DNA of 24,259 nt from an uncultured Clostridia bacterium (GCA_948777935.1 CAQDYY010000013.1:1-24259); one strand, 5' to 3'; counted from the stretch's first letter, positions 12,660 to 21,516 are shown. A program made the numbers and translations. The notes: generated by a model from the letters alone, not told the origin.

Positions 12660-13524
12660 ATGAAAGAACAAATATATTCTATAGAAAATGCAAATTTTTA
12701 TCCAAGCCATATATTTGATTGTGGACAATGCTTTAGATGGAAAAAGCAAGCAGATGAAGAATATATAGGCGTTTTTGGAAATAATGTATTAAATGTAAAA
12801 AGAGAAGAAAACAAAATTATATTTAAAGGAATTTGTGATGGTGATATAAAACAAATTGTAGACCATTATTTTGACATGCAAACAGACTACGACCAAATAA
12901 AAGATGTATTAAGGAAAAAAGACCAATATCTAGCTACTAGCATAGAATATGGCAAAGGAATTCGTATATTAAACCAAGATTTATGGGAAATGATTATTTC
13001 TTTTATTATATCTGCTAATAACAATATTCCAAGAATCCAAAAAATCATTGATAACGTATCAAAAGAATATGGAAATAAAATAATTTGGAATAATACTACA
13101 TATTATACTTTTCCGGAACCAAACAGCTTAAAACAAGCAAGCGTAGAAGATTTAAGAAAGCTAGGATTAGGTTTTAGAGATAAATACATATACGAAACAA
13201 CTAAAAGAATTTGTAATGGAGATATAGACTTAGATAAATTAAGAGAAATTGAAGATACAAACGAGATTAAGAAAATATTAGAAAGTATGCCACGGAATAG
13301 GTCCAAAAGTTGCAGACTGTATTATACTATTCGGTATGCATAGATTTAACGTATTTCCAGTAGATGTATGGGTAAGACGTGTAATGAATGAACTTTATAT
13401 AAAAAATGAAGATGAAACAAAAGTAAAAAGACAAGAAATTGAAAACTTTGCAAATAAAACATATGGAGATTTAGCAGGGATGGCACAACAATATTTATTC
13501 TATTGGAAAAGAGAAACAGCATAA
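12660..13524 (+). CDS. ogg: 8-oxoguanine DNA glycosylase (OGG family), read with a +1 shift at CGG
   Basis: The 287-residue product is a bifunctional DNA glycosylase of the HhH-GPD superfamily that removes 8-oxoguanine. The OGG N-terminal block FYPSHIFDCGQCFRW is clear, then WEMIISFIISANNNIPRIQ, and LRKLGLGFRDKYI before the helix-hairpin-helix. The hairpin is cut at CGG 13293. Skipping its C yields MPGIGPKVADCILLFGMHRF, which supplies the Gly-x-Gly hairpin and the catalytic lysine, and then NVFPVDVWVRRVM with the catalytic aspartate. The zero frame would lose both catalytic residues. The ATG at 12660 is preferred over 12648 because AAAGGA at 12642-12647 abuts the earlier one. The gene runs into addB with a 23-base gap. 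Confidence 0.88.
13293..13296 (+). other. CGGA +1 frameshift site 5 (ogg)
   Basis: In-frame CGG, codon 212, followed by A. The preceding codon is CCA. Reading it as glycine restores PGIGPKVADC. A nearby TTC-GGT (13331-13336) has CGG out of frame and is read normally. Confidence 0.9.
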
Positions 13525-13547
13525 AACTTATAAAAGGAGGGAAGCTC

Positions 13548-16500
13548 ATGGGGTTACGATTAATTTATGGTAGAGCAGGAAGTGGAAAAAGTGAATTTTG
13601 TTTTAAAGAAATAAAAGATAAAATTAAAGATGAAAATAAGATATACATGATTACACCAGAGCAATTCTCCTATATGCAAGAAAGAAAATTATTAGATATA
13701 CTTGATGAAAATGCAGTAATAAATGCAGAAATATTAACATTTGCAAGAATGGCATATCGTATATTTTTAGAAGAACGGAAACACTAAAAAAAGCCTATCA
13801 AAATCTGGAAAAGCAATGCTTATATCATATATATTACAAGAACAAAAAAAGAACTTGACCTTTTTAAGTAGGTCAGATGAAAACGTTGAAATAGTTACAG
13901 GTCAAATAAAAGAATTAAAAAAACACATGATAACAAAAGAAATGCTAGAAGACGTAATTTCAAAAACAGACAATCAATATAGAAAAGCAAAATTAGAAGA
14001 CATAGCAATTTTATATGAAAATTATCAAGAAAAAATACAAAAATCATACATAGATGAAGATGATGTTTTAACAATATTATCAGAACAATTAGAAAAAAGC
14101 GATTTATTTAAAGACAGCATAATTTATATAGACGAATTTTCAGGTTTTACAAAACAAGAATATGAAATAATAAGAAAACTATTACAAAAAGTAAAAGAAG
14201 TAAATATAACTATTTGTAGTGATAATATAGAAGCAACAAGCGACTTAAACGATATATTTTATACAAACAAAAAAACAGCAAATAAATTAATAGAAATAGC
14301 AAAACAAGAAAAAGTGGATATTAAAGAACATGCACTAGAAGAAAAACTACCACGTTTTCACAATAAAGAACTATTAACATTAGAGAAAAACATGTATAAA
14401 GATGAACTAGTAAAATATGAAAAAGAAACTAAAAATATAGAGTTATTTCTAGCTAAAAATCCATTTTCAGAAGTAGAACAAGTAGCAAATACAATTACCA
14501 AACTTGTAGCAAATGAGAACTATAGGTATAGAGACATATCTGTTATTACAAAAAATATAGACCAATATGCAAGCCTAATTTCTGCAATATTTGCAAGATA
14601 CAATATACCTGTATTTATAGACCAAAAAAAGGAATTTAGCCAAAATATATTAGTAAAATACATATTAGCATTTATAGAAATACTAGCAAAAAATTGGTCA
14701 TATGAAGCTGTTTTTAACTTCCTAAAAACAGGATTAAACTCTTTTTCCAATGAAGAGATTTTTTTGTTAGAAAACTACTGTGTTTCTTATGGAATTAAAG
14801 GAAGTAAATGGTATAAAGAAGATTGGAAAATTGCAAAAAGTGATGAGGAATTAGAAAAATTAAATGAAATTAGAAGAAAAATTGTAGAGCCATTATTAGA
14901 ATTTAAAAACGAACTAAATAGAACTAAAACAGCAAAAGATATAGGAATGGCTTTATATCAATTTTTAGATCAGAACGAAATATATGAAAAATTACAACAA
15001 AAAGCAGAAAATTTAAGAAAAGTAGGAAATATAGAACTTAGTAATATTTATGAAACTACATGGGATGCAGTAATAGATATAATAGAGGAACTAGCAGTAG
15101 TACTACCAGATGAGGTTATTTCATTTGAAGAATACACAAAACTTTTAAAAATAGGCTTAGGAACAAGTGGCTTAGGAACAATTCCCGCAAGTGTAGACCA
15201 AGTTATGATTGCAGATGTGGAAAGAAGTAGAACACATAAAGTAAAAACTGCATTTATTATAGGAGCAAATGATGGAATATATCCATCTATACATAAAGAA
15301 GAGGGGTTTTTAAATGATAGTGATAGAGAATATTTAAAAGCCCAAAATATAGAACTTGCAAAAGACACAAAAGAGCAGTTATATGAAGAAAACTTTAATA
15401 TATATAAAGCATTTACCATACCAGAAGAAAAACTATATATATCTTATGTTTCATCAGATAACGAAGGAAAAACCTTAAGACCATCTGTATTAATATCTAA
15501 GTTAAACAGGATATATCCAAACTTAACTAAAAAAAGTGATATAACAGCAAAAGAAAGTATTATTACAACAAAAGAAGCGACTTTTTATGAATTACTAAGT
15601 AATATTCGAGATTTTGAAGACGGAAAAAAAATAGATGATATATGGTTTAAAATATATAAGATTTATGCGAGCGATAATGAATATAAAGAAAAATTAGAAC
15701 AAGCGCTAAAAGGATTATTCTATAATAACGAGCCAGAAAAAATTGAAAAAGAAAATATACAAAACTTATATGGAAATGAGCTTAAAACAAGCATATCAAG
15801 GCTAGAACAATATAAACGTTGTGCGTTTTCGTTTTATTTAAAATATGGTTTAGGCTTAAACGAAAAAAGCCTATTTGAAGTAAAAAGTATAGATACAGGA
15901 AACTTTATGCATGATGTAATAGATGAGTTTTTTGAGCAAGTACTTCGGAAGAAAATTGAAGCTAAAACAAATGACAGAAGATGAAATTAATGAAATAATA
16001 AAAAGCATTATAAACGAGAAATTGACTAACAATAGAAATTATATTTTAGGAGCAACTAAAAAATATCAAGTTCTAACCAAAAGACTAGAAAAGCTAATTT
16101 TACAAGCAATGAAATATATTATAGAAACTATTACTAATAGTGATTTTGACATAATAGGAAATGAAGTGGAATTTAACAAAAATAAAGAATATCCACCAAT
16201 TATAATTCCATTAGAAGATGGGAAAAAGGTAGAAATAATAGGAAAAATTGACCGTATCGATTTAGCAAAAGGAAAAGATGGAAATTATATAAGAATAATA
16301 GATTATAAATCTTCTGTAAAAAATATTGATTTAAATGAAGTTGTAGCAGGCTTACAAATTCAATTATTAACATATTTAGATGCAGTAACAAAAAAAGAAG
16401 ATTTAATTCCAGCAGGAGTGCTATATTTTAATGTAATTGACACAATTGTTAAATCAGATAAAAATAAAACAGATGAAGAGATTGAGCAAGAAATAAAAAA

Positions 16501-16903
16501 GCAATTTAAAATGCAAGGGCTTATTCTAGCAGATGTAAATGTAGTAAGAATGATGGATAAAACATTAGAAAAAGGAGCATCTAGTGTAGTGCCTGCATAC
16601 TTAGACCAAAACGAAAATATAAGTGAAGCAAGGTCATCTGTAGTTACCAAAGAAGAATTTAAGAATTTGCAAAAACATATAGATAAGGTAATAAAAGAAA
16701 TTGCAAAAGAAATTTATTCTGGCGAAATTGGAATAAGACCATATTACAATGTAAAAAAGAAAAAATCACCATGTGATTATTGTGAATATAAATCAATATG
16801 CAATTTTGACCCAAACCGTAATTCATATTACTATATTCCAAATAAGAGTAAAGAGGAAATTTTGGAAGAGATAAGTAATAAGGAAAAAAAATACATTTAT
16901 TGA
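13548..16903 (+). CDS. addB: ATP-dependent helicase/nuclease subunit B (AddB), read with two +1 shifts at CGG
   Basis: The 1117-residue rebuilt product matches AddB, partner of AddA in double-strand-break end processing. Walker A GRAGSGKS lies at about residues 7-14. The first shift (CGG 13776) joins MAYRIFLEE to GNTKKSLSKSGKAMLISYIL. The second (15946) joins FMHDVIDEFFEQVL to GRKLKLKQMTEDEINEI. The nuclease motif RIIDYKS sits near residue 920. The 4Fe-4S cysteines are visible as RCAFSFYLKYG (about 760) and CDYCEYKSIC (about 1075-1084). Without site 2 the nuclease domain and three of the four cluster cysteines would be lost; without site 1 almost everything would be. The ATG at 13548 follows GGAGGGAAGC. 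At site 1 the rebuilt protein is about one residue shorter than the usual EVGG, so the join there is slightly less exact. addA is not adjacent. Confidence 0.9.
13776..13779 (+). other. CGGA +1 frameshift site 6 (addB)
   Basis: In-frame CGG, codon 77, followed by A. The preceding codon is GAA. The zero frame ends three codons on (Arg-Lys-His-stop). Confidence 0.85.
15946..15949 (+). other. CGGA +1 frameshift site 7 (addB)
   Basis: In frame after site 6. The preceding codon is CTT, followed by A. Reading it as glycine opens the frame into the nuclease domain. Confidence 0.88.
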
Positions 16904-16928
16904 CAAATAAAAAATGTATTAGTATAAT
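16900..16928 (+). promoter_or_regulatory. Promoter of the MFS gene
   Basis: TTGACA at 16900-16905 (overlapping the addB stop), a 17-base spacer and TATAAT at 16923-16928. Confidence 0.8.
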
Positions 16929-16951
16929 CCATTATATGAGGAGATTAACTA

Positions 16952-18154
16952 ATGAAAAAACTTGGAAAACAAACAAAAGCACTAATTGTATGTGAAATAG
17001 TAATGATGATATCAAGAATGTTCTTAGATACTTTTTTAGTTGCATATTTTTTTCAATTAACAAACCAAAATGTTACTATCATATCTATTTATTATATATT
17101 AGCACATGGGATAACAGCTCTTATATTTTGGCTTGGTGGAGATGTTATAAAAACTAAAAATAAAACTAAGGTTTACCAAGTAGGTATGTTTTTAAATTGT
17201 ATATATGTACTTGTAATAGGTATATTAGGTGAAAAATGTAAAGATTTTTACGTTTTATTAGGAATTCTTTATGGTATTTCACAGGGAGTATATTGGTTAG
17301 GAGGACATGCTTTTAGATCATTATTAATTCCATTTGAAGATACAAAAAATTATATTTCTATTACATCTATACTTAATCAAATAGTTAAAATAACAGTTCC
17401 AATTTTAATAGGAACATCAATAGAATTAACTTCATTCAAAGAAGTTGCTATAGCCATTTTTATATTAACGATTATACAAATTATTGCCTCTAAAAAACTA
17501 ATTCAAGAAGAAGACAAATCTGTGGGATTTAATTTATTACATTATATGAAAAAGTTAAACGAATTAGGCTTAAAAGCACAAGGAATAAAAAGACAATATA
17601 AAATAGCTTTCTTTGAAGGTATTAATTCATCATTAATGAAAACTTTAATTACTATTGTTATAATAATGGCATTTCATACATCATTTAACTTAGGAGCATT
17701 AACAACTGTATTTTCTATTTTAACAATAATAGCAAACATGATTTATAAAAAAAATTACAAAGAAAAACATTCAAAAGCATATATTATAATATGTACAGTG
17801 TTTCCTATCTTAAGTGTAATAGGACTTTTAGTAGAAATTAATGTAGTAACTGTTATTTTATATAATATTGTAAATGCTATATTTATAGCTATCTTAGAGA
17901 ATATTAGAGATACGAAGAGATATAATTGCGTTAATAAAGAAGAATTAGAGGGATATAAAATAGAACATCAATCTATGTATGAGATTTGTTTAGGATTAGG
18001 AAGAGTAGTAGCATATACTGTATTATTAATAGTAGGATTATTAAATGATATTATTTGGTTTAAGCTATTACTATTTATGGTAACATTGTGCTATATTCCA
18101 AGTTCGATTAATTTATATAAAAGTAACCAAAAAGAAGAAATAAAAAAATCATAA
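16952..18154 (+). CDS. Major facilitator superfamily transporter
   Basis: A 400-residue integral membrane protein with about twelve hydrophobic segments in two halves, separated near residues 195-215 by a charged loop (LIQEEDKSVGFN ... GIKRQYKIAFFEG). The N-terminal half has GVYWLGGHAFRSLLI. The overall arrangement resembles the MFS proteins often annotated as YQGE-type or multidrug transporters in Clostridia. No substrate can be assigned. It has its own strong promoter and an ATGAGGAG ribosome binding site, so it is probably independent of addB. Two bases downstream of the stop region begins the antisense RNA promoter of the small toxin-like unit. The gene has no CGG in any frame. Confidence 0.8.
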   Translation: MKKLGKQTKALIVCEIVMMISRMFLDTFLVAYFFQLTNQNVTIISIYYILAHGITALIFWLGGDVIKTKNKTKVYQVGMFLNCIYVLVIGILGEKCKDFYVLLGILYGISQGVYWLGGHAFRSLLIPFEDTKNYISITSILNQIVKITVPILIGTSIELTSFKEVAIAIFILTIIQIIASKKLIQEEDKSVGFNLLHYMKKLNELGLKAQGIKRQYKIAFFEGINSSLMKTLITIVIIMAFHTSFNLGALTTVFSILTIIANMIYKKNYKEKHSKAYIIICTVFPILSVIGLLVEINVVTVILYNIVNAIFIAILENIRDTKRYNCVNKEELEGYKIEHQSMYEICLGLGRVVAYTVLLIVGLLNDIIWFKLLLFMVTLCYIPSSINLYKSNQKEEIKKS

Positions 18155-18159
18155 ATATA

Positions 18160-18188
18160 TTGACAATATGCAAATATTAGAATATAAT
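18160..18188 (+). promoter_or_regulatory. Antisense RNA promoter, TA-like unit 1
   Basis: TTGACA at 18160-18165, a 17-base spacer and TATAAT at 18183-18188: a consensus promoter with no open frame after it. Confidence 0.8.
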
Positions 18189-18194
18189 ATAAAT

Positions 18195-18278
18195 ATAAAA
18201 GAGAAAAAGGTTTACACCTTTTCCTCAGGGTTGTTGGAATTGAAGTTTTGATTTTGCGGTCTAACTTCAATTCTTTTT
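18195..18278 (+). ncRNA. Candidate antisense RNA, type I TA-like unit 1
   Basis: A short transcript is expected from the promoter at 18160-18188 to the terminator at 18237-18278 (stem GAATTGAAGTT/AACTTCAATTC and a T-run). It contains a 5' hairpin, AAGGT-TTAC-ACCTT. It overlaps the 3' end of the minus-strand membrane peptide gene (18212-18380). This convergent layout is that of txpA/RatA and bsrG/SR4. In unit 2 the 5' hairpin is GGC/GCC instead of GGT/ACC, a compensatory change. Confidence 0.65.
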
Positions 18279-18380
18279 CTATTTATATGTATACAGACAC
18301 TATAACCGAACAAGTCCAATTAAAGATACTGTAATACCAATAGAAAGAACCACTAATGAAATGCCAATACAAATCTCCAT
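18212..18380 (-). CDS. Small hydrophobic toxin-like peptide 1, with CGG shift site
   Basis: The gene starts at ATG 18380 after a perfect AAGGAGG (spacing seven). The first 24 residues, MEICIGISLVVLSIGITVSL..., form one membrane helix, like the holin-like type I toxins of Firmicutes (TxpA/BsrG-type). Codon 25 is CGG (18308-18306). In the zero frame the peptide ends Arg-Leu-stop at 26 residues. Skipping the C gives Gly and a polar tail (YSVCIHINRKRIEVRPQNQN ...) that ends at TAA (18212-18214), for 55 residues in all. The tail is conserved in the second copy with a six-base indel. TxpA also has a hydrophobic N-terminus and a polar tail. The antisense RNA overlaps the tail, so RNA structure also constrains this region. 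Toxicity is inferred. Confidence 0.7.
18305..18308 (-). other. CGGT +1 frameshift site 10 (toxin-like peptide 1)
   Basis: Minus-strand CGG at codon 25, followed by T. The preceding codon is GTT. The zero frame stops after one more codon. Confidence 0.7.
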
Positions 18381-18400
18381 GGGCTCACCTCCTTAAAATA

Positions 18401-18428
18401 GCATATTTAGCATTACAAATTAGTAATG
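18401..18428 (-). promoter_or_regulatory. Leader hairpin of toxin-like peptide 1
   Basis: TTAGCATTAC pairs with GTAATGCTAA around a TAATTT loop, about 20 bases upstream of the peptide's ribosome binding site. It is identical in unit 2 (21261-21288). It may affect mRNA stability or ribosome access. Confidence 0.5.
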
Positions 18429-18477
18429 CTAATGTATACCATCATAAAGTCTTGGTGAGAATTCCAACAACAAAACA

Positions 18478-18506
18478 AATGTATCACACAACATACAAAA
18501 AGTCAA
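18478..18506 (-). promoter_or_regulatory. Promoter of toxin-like peptide 1
   Basis: On the minus strand, TTGACT (18506-18501), a 17-base spacer and TACATT (18483-18478). It gives a leader of roughly 90 bases. Unit 2 has TTGACT-17-TAAATT at the same place. Confidence 0.6.
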
Positions 18507-18540
18507 TACTATTTTACAAAAAAACAATGATAAAAACTGA

Positions 18541-18569
18541 TTGACATTAGTTAAAAACCATAATAAAAT
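18541..18569 (+). promoter_or_regulatory. Promoter of pgeF
   Basis: TTGACA at 18541-18546, a 17-base spacer and TAAAAT at 18564-18569. Confidence 0.7.
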
Positions 18570-18598
18570 AATAACAAATAAGGAGGCTATAAAAGCTT

Positions 18599-19436
18599 AT
18601 GCAAGATTTATCAAACGAAAATATTATTCATGTTAAGAAAGATAACATAGAATACATACAATTTCGAAAATTATTAGAATATCCAGAAATAGTGCAGTGC
18701 TATACCCTAAGTACATACGGTTTTGATATTGCAGGAAATGATACATATGAGAAAAAAAGAGAAATACTGTATTCTAATTTTGAAAAACTTGCTAAAGCAT
18801 TAGAAATACAAACAAATACAATAATAAGACCATATCAAACACATACAAATATTGTAGAAGCAATAGATAACAATTGGTATGAAAACCATGAAAGAAAAAT
18901 ATGTATTTTCCCAAAAGAATTAACAAATGTGGATGGGCTTGTAACAAATGTACCCAATATAACGTTTTCTTTAGGGTTTGCAGATTGTACACCATTATAT
19001 TTATATGACCCAGTAAAAAAAGTAATTCGGAAATATACATTCTGGTTGGAAAGGAACATTAACACGAATTGGAGAAGTTGCAGTAAAAAAGATGATAGAT
19101 AAGTATAACTGTAACCCAACAGATATAATTTGTTGTATAGGTCCATGTATTAAAAAATGTCATTTTGAAGTTGAAGAGGATGTAGCAAAACTATTTAAAG
19201 ATGAATTTTGCGATATGGATATTAATGAAATAATCACTAAAACAAATGAAAATAAATATGTTATAGATACAACTAAAATAAATGAAAACATGATGAAGCA
19301 AATGGGCTTAAAAGAGGAAAACATTATAGATAGCGGAATATGTACAGTATGTAAAGAACAATATATGCATTCATATAGAGTGCGAAAAGAAGAAGCAGGA
19401 AGAAATACAGCTATATTAGGAATAAGGGGGAAATAG
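18599..19436 (+). CDS. pgeF: Peptidoglycan editing factor PgeF (YfiH/laccase-domain family), read with a +1 shift at CGG
   Basis: A 278-residue cytoplasmic protein of the YfiH/DUF152 (Cu-oxidase_4) family. Members act on purine nucleosides, and in E. coli PgeF limits incorporation of wrong amino acids into peptidoglycan precursors. The active-site blocks are present: RPYQTHTNIVEAI, VDGLVTN, GFADCTPLYLYD, and CIGPCIKKCHFEV. The block with the last catalytic histidine, GNIHSGWKGTLTRIGEVAV, is reached only by skipping the C of CGG at 19028; the zero frame loses it. GGAGG lies at 18582-18586, 12 bases before the ATG. The stop is followed by one base and then the ldcA-like ATG, so the two peptidoglycan-related genes are translationally close and probably work in the same cell-wall turnover pathway. 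Confidence 0.88.
19028..19031 (+). other. CGGA +1 frameshift site 8 (pgeF)
   Basis: In-frame CGG, codon 144, followed by A. The preceding codon is ATT. It lies three residues before the catalytic-histidine segment IHSGWKG. Confidence 0.9.
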
Positions 19437-19437
19437 A

Positions 19438-20448
19438 ATGCGTTATCCAGAAAGTTTAAAAATAGGAGATACAATTGGAATTTGTGCACCATCTGGTGGA
19501 ATTGTGGAACCAGAAAAGATAAGAAAATTAGAGACTGCAATTAAGAATTTAGGAAACATGGGATATAAGGTAATTGAAACTAAAAGTGTTAGAAAAGATA
19601 TAAAAGGAAGAAGTGCCAGTGCAAAAGTAAGAGCAGAAGAATTTATGGAGTTATTAGAAAATGATGAAGTAAAATTAATTATATATGCAACAGGAGGAGA
19701 TTTCCTAATGGAAATGCTAGATGAATTGGATTTTAACAGATTAAAGCAAATAAAGCCAAAATGGACATTAGGTTTTTCAGATATTACAACAATAAGTTTT
19801 CCACTAAATACTATTTGTGATATGCCAAGTATATATTGTGAATCTATTAAAGATTATGCAATGAAACCACTTTACAGAAATTTGAGTGATGCTTTAAAAA
19901 TAGCTTCAGGAGAAGAAGTAATACAAAACTCATTTGAAAAGCATTGTGATGGAAAAGAGGACAACTTAGATTATACATACAATTTAACTTTAGAAACAAA
20001 ATGGAAGAATATAAATAGAGAAAATACAGTAATTATGCAAGGAAGAGGAATGGGAGGTTGCTTAGACTGTATTGATACACTAATTGGAACAAAATTTGAT
20101 AAAGTAAAAGAATATATTGAGAAGTACAAAAATGATGGAATAGTATGGTTTTTAGAATGCTATGAAATGAACACACCACAATTTCAAAGGATATTATGGA
20201 AAATGAAAAATGCAGGATATTTTGAATATTGTAATGGAATTATATTTGGAAGGCCATATATAATGAGAGAAGATTATGAACTAAAATTTGATGAGGCATG
20301 TTTAGATGCTTTAGAAAACTTAAATATACCAATAATTACAGAAGCAGATATAGGTCATGTACCACCACAACTTGCAATGGTAAATGGTGGGGTTTTAAAA
20401 ATTACATCAGAAAATGGAAAAGGGATAGTAGAAACGTTATTTAGATAA
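19438..20448 (+). CDS. Peptidase S66 / LD-carboxypeptidase
   Basis: A 336-residue serine carboxypeptidase of the S66 family (LdcA/MccF). The N-terminal GDTIGICAPSGG and ARAEEFMELLENDEVKLI-type region, the nucleophile-bearing LGFSDITT (Ser near residue 116), the WFLECYEM block with the conserved Glu, and DIGHVPPQ with the catalytic His are all present. LdcA releases the terminal D-Ala from cytoplasmic muropeptides; MccF-type members cleave microcin C. With pgeF directly before it, the cell-wall recycling role is more likely. The ATG begins one base after the pgeF stop, and GGGGG lies just upstream. It has no CGG. Confidence 0.87.
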   Translation: MRYPESLKIGDTIGICAPSGGIVEPEKIRKLETAIKNLGNMGYKVIETKSVRKDIKGRSASAKVRAEEFMELLENDEVKLIIYATGGDFLMEMLDELDFNRLKQIKPKWTLGFSDITTISFPLNTICDMPSIYCESIKDYAMKPLYRNLSDALKIASGEEVIQNSFEKHCDGKEDNLDYTYNLTLETKWKNINRENTVIMQGRGMGGCLDCIDTLIGTKFDKVKEYIEKYKNDGIVWFLECYEMNTPQFQRILWKMKNAGYFEYCNGIIFGRPYIMREDYELKFDEACLDALENLNIPIITEADIGHVPPQLAMVNGGVLKITSENGKGIVETLFR

Positions 20449-20460
20449 AGGAATGATTAT

Positions 20461-21018
20461 ATGTTTGAAACATGGGAAGAATTAGAAAAATCTATTATAG
20501 GTTGTAAAAAATGCAAATTATGTACAGGAAGAACTAATATAGTATTTGGAACAGGAAACAAAGAAGCAGACCTTATGTTTATAGGAGAAGGACCAGGAGC
20601 AGACGAAGATAGAGAAGGGGAGCCATTTGTAGGAAGAGCAGGAAAACTTATGAATATGGCATTCAATGGTATTGGAATTAATAGAGAAGAGGTATATATT
20701 GCAAATATAGTAAAATGTAGACCACCTTCAAATCGTAACCCAGAAGCAGATGAGGCAAATGCATGCATAGATTATTTACGAAATCAAGTAATGCTAGTAA
20801 AGCCAAAAGTTATAGTATTATTAGGAAGTGTTGCATTAAAAAATATTTTAGGAAATGAATATGGTATAACTGCATCAAGAGGAAATTGGTTAGAAAGAAA
20901 AGGGATACTATATATGCCAACATGGCATCCAGCCGCTCTTCTTAGAGATGAGAATAAAAAAATAGAGTTTTGGAAAGATTTAAAACAAGTAAAAGAGAAA
21001 ATGGAAAATATTATATAA
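20461..21018 (+). CDS. Uracil-DNA glycosylase, family 4
   Basis: A 185-residue iron-sulfur uracil-DNA glycosylase for base excision repair. The cluster cysteines are seen in GCKKCKLCTGRT near the N-terminus, and in VKCRPPSNRNPE and ANACIDYLRN. Motif GEGPGADEDREGEPFVGRAG (about residues 41-60) is the uracil pocket, and WHPAALLRDE near residue 160 is the C-terminal active-site loop. The length is typical. It follows the S66 gene after 12 bases, with an AAAGGAATG site, and is probably in the pgeF operon. It has no CGG. It ends seven bases before the antisense promoter of TA-like unit 2. Confidence 0.92.
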   Translation: MFETWEELEKSIIGCKKCKLCTGRTNIVFGTGNKEADLMFIGEGPGADEDREGEPFVGRAGKLMNMAFNGIGINREEVYIANIVKCRPPSNRNPEADEANACIDYLRNQVMLVKPKVIVLLGSVALKNILGNEYGITASRGNWLERKGILYMPTWHPAALLRDENKKIEFWKDLKQVKEKMENII

Positions 21019-21024
21019 TACATA

Positions 21025-21053
21025 TTGACAATATGAAAAAGTTAAAGTATAAT
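21025..21053 (+). promoter_or_regulatory. Antisense RNA promoter, TA-like unit 2
   Basis: TTGACA at 21025-21030, a 17-base spacer and TATAAT at 21048-21053, as in unit 1. Confidence 0.8.
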
Positions 21054-21058
21054 TAAAT

Positions 21059-21143
21059 ATATAAAAGAGAAAAAGGCTTACGCCTCTTCCTCTGTGGTGT
21101 TGGAATTGAAGTTTGTTTTTGTAGGTCGGACTTCAATTCTTTT
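21059..21143 (+). ncRNA. Candidate antisense RNA, type I TA-like unit 2
   Basis: The expected transcript ends at a terminator with stem GAATTGAAGT (21103-21112) and ACTTCAATTC (21130-21139), then a T-run. The 5' hairpin is AGGC-TTAC-GCCT, which covaries with unit 1. It overlaps the 3' part of the minus-strand peptide gene at 21078-21240. Confidence 0.65.
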
Positions 21144-21240
21144 ATTATGTATGCAGATACTATAACCGAACAAGTCCGATTAAAGATACTGTAATACCAA
21201 TAGAAAGAACCACTAATGAAATGCCAACACATAACTCCAT
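21078..21240 (-). CDS. Small hydrophobic toxin-like peptide 2, with CGG shift site
   Basis: Paralogue of the gene at 18212-18380. The ATG at 21240 follows the same AAGGAGG. The membrane segment MELCVGISLVVLSIGITVSL is followed by codon 25, CGG (21168-21166). The zero frame stops after Arg-Leu (26 residues). The +1 frame gives Gly and a tail beginning YSICIHNKRIEVRPTKTNF and ending at TAA (21078-21080), for 53 residues. Compared with copy 1 the tail has a two-codon indel, several silent changes (TGT/TGC, GTT/GTC, AGA/CGA, CCG/CCT) and an aligned stop. This is what selection on protein would leave, though the overlapping antisense RNA terminator also constrains it. An ATC-GGA in the same gene places a CGG out of frame without effect. 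Confidence 0.7.
21165..21168 (-). other. CGGT +1 frameshift site 11 (toxin-like peptide 2)
   Basis: Minus-strand CGG at codon 25, followed by T. The preceding codon is GTT, as in copy 1. Confidence 0.7.
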
Positions 21241-21337
21241 GGGCTCACCTCCTTAAAATAGCATATTTAGCATTACAAATTAGTAATGCTAATGTATACC
21301 ATCATAAAGTCTTGGTGAGAATTCCAACAACAAAAAT

Positions 21338-21366
21338 AATTTACCACAATACATACAAAAAGTCAA
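21338..21366 (-). promoter_or_regulatory. Promoter of toxin-like peptide 2
   Basis: On the minus strand, TTGACT (21366-21361), a 17-base spacer and TAAATT (21343-21338). Confidence 0.55.
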
Positions 21367-21403
21367 CAATATTTTACAAAAAAACAAATAGATAACCGTA
21401 AAT

Positions 21404-21432
21404 TTGCAAAATATAACATAAAGTGGTATAAT
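21404..21432 (+). promoter_or_regulatory. Promoter of small-gene cassette A
   Basis: TTGCAA at 21404-21409, a 17-base spacer and TATAAT at 21427-21432. It is nearly identical to the cassette B promoter at 22359-22387. Confidence 0.75.
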
Positions 21433-21516
21433 ATATGTAGTCAAAAAACAAAGCACTAAAAATCCCAATGAGATAGTAATATAAAATCGAAGTTGGGTAG
21501 AAAAGGAGAGAACATT

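Noticed and set aside
18356..18544. Plus-strand 62-codon open frame
   Set aside because: It is antisense to the leader of the toxin-like peptide, has no ribosome binding site and is not preserved in the second copy.
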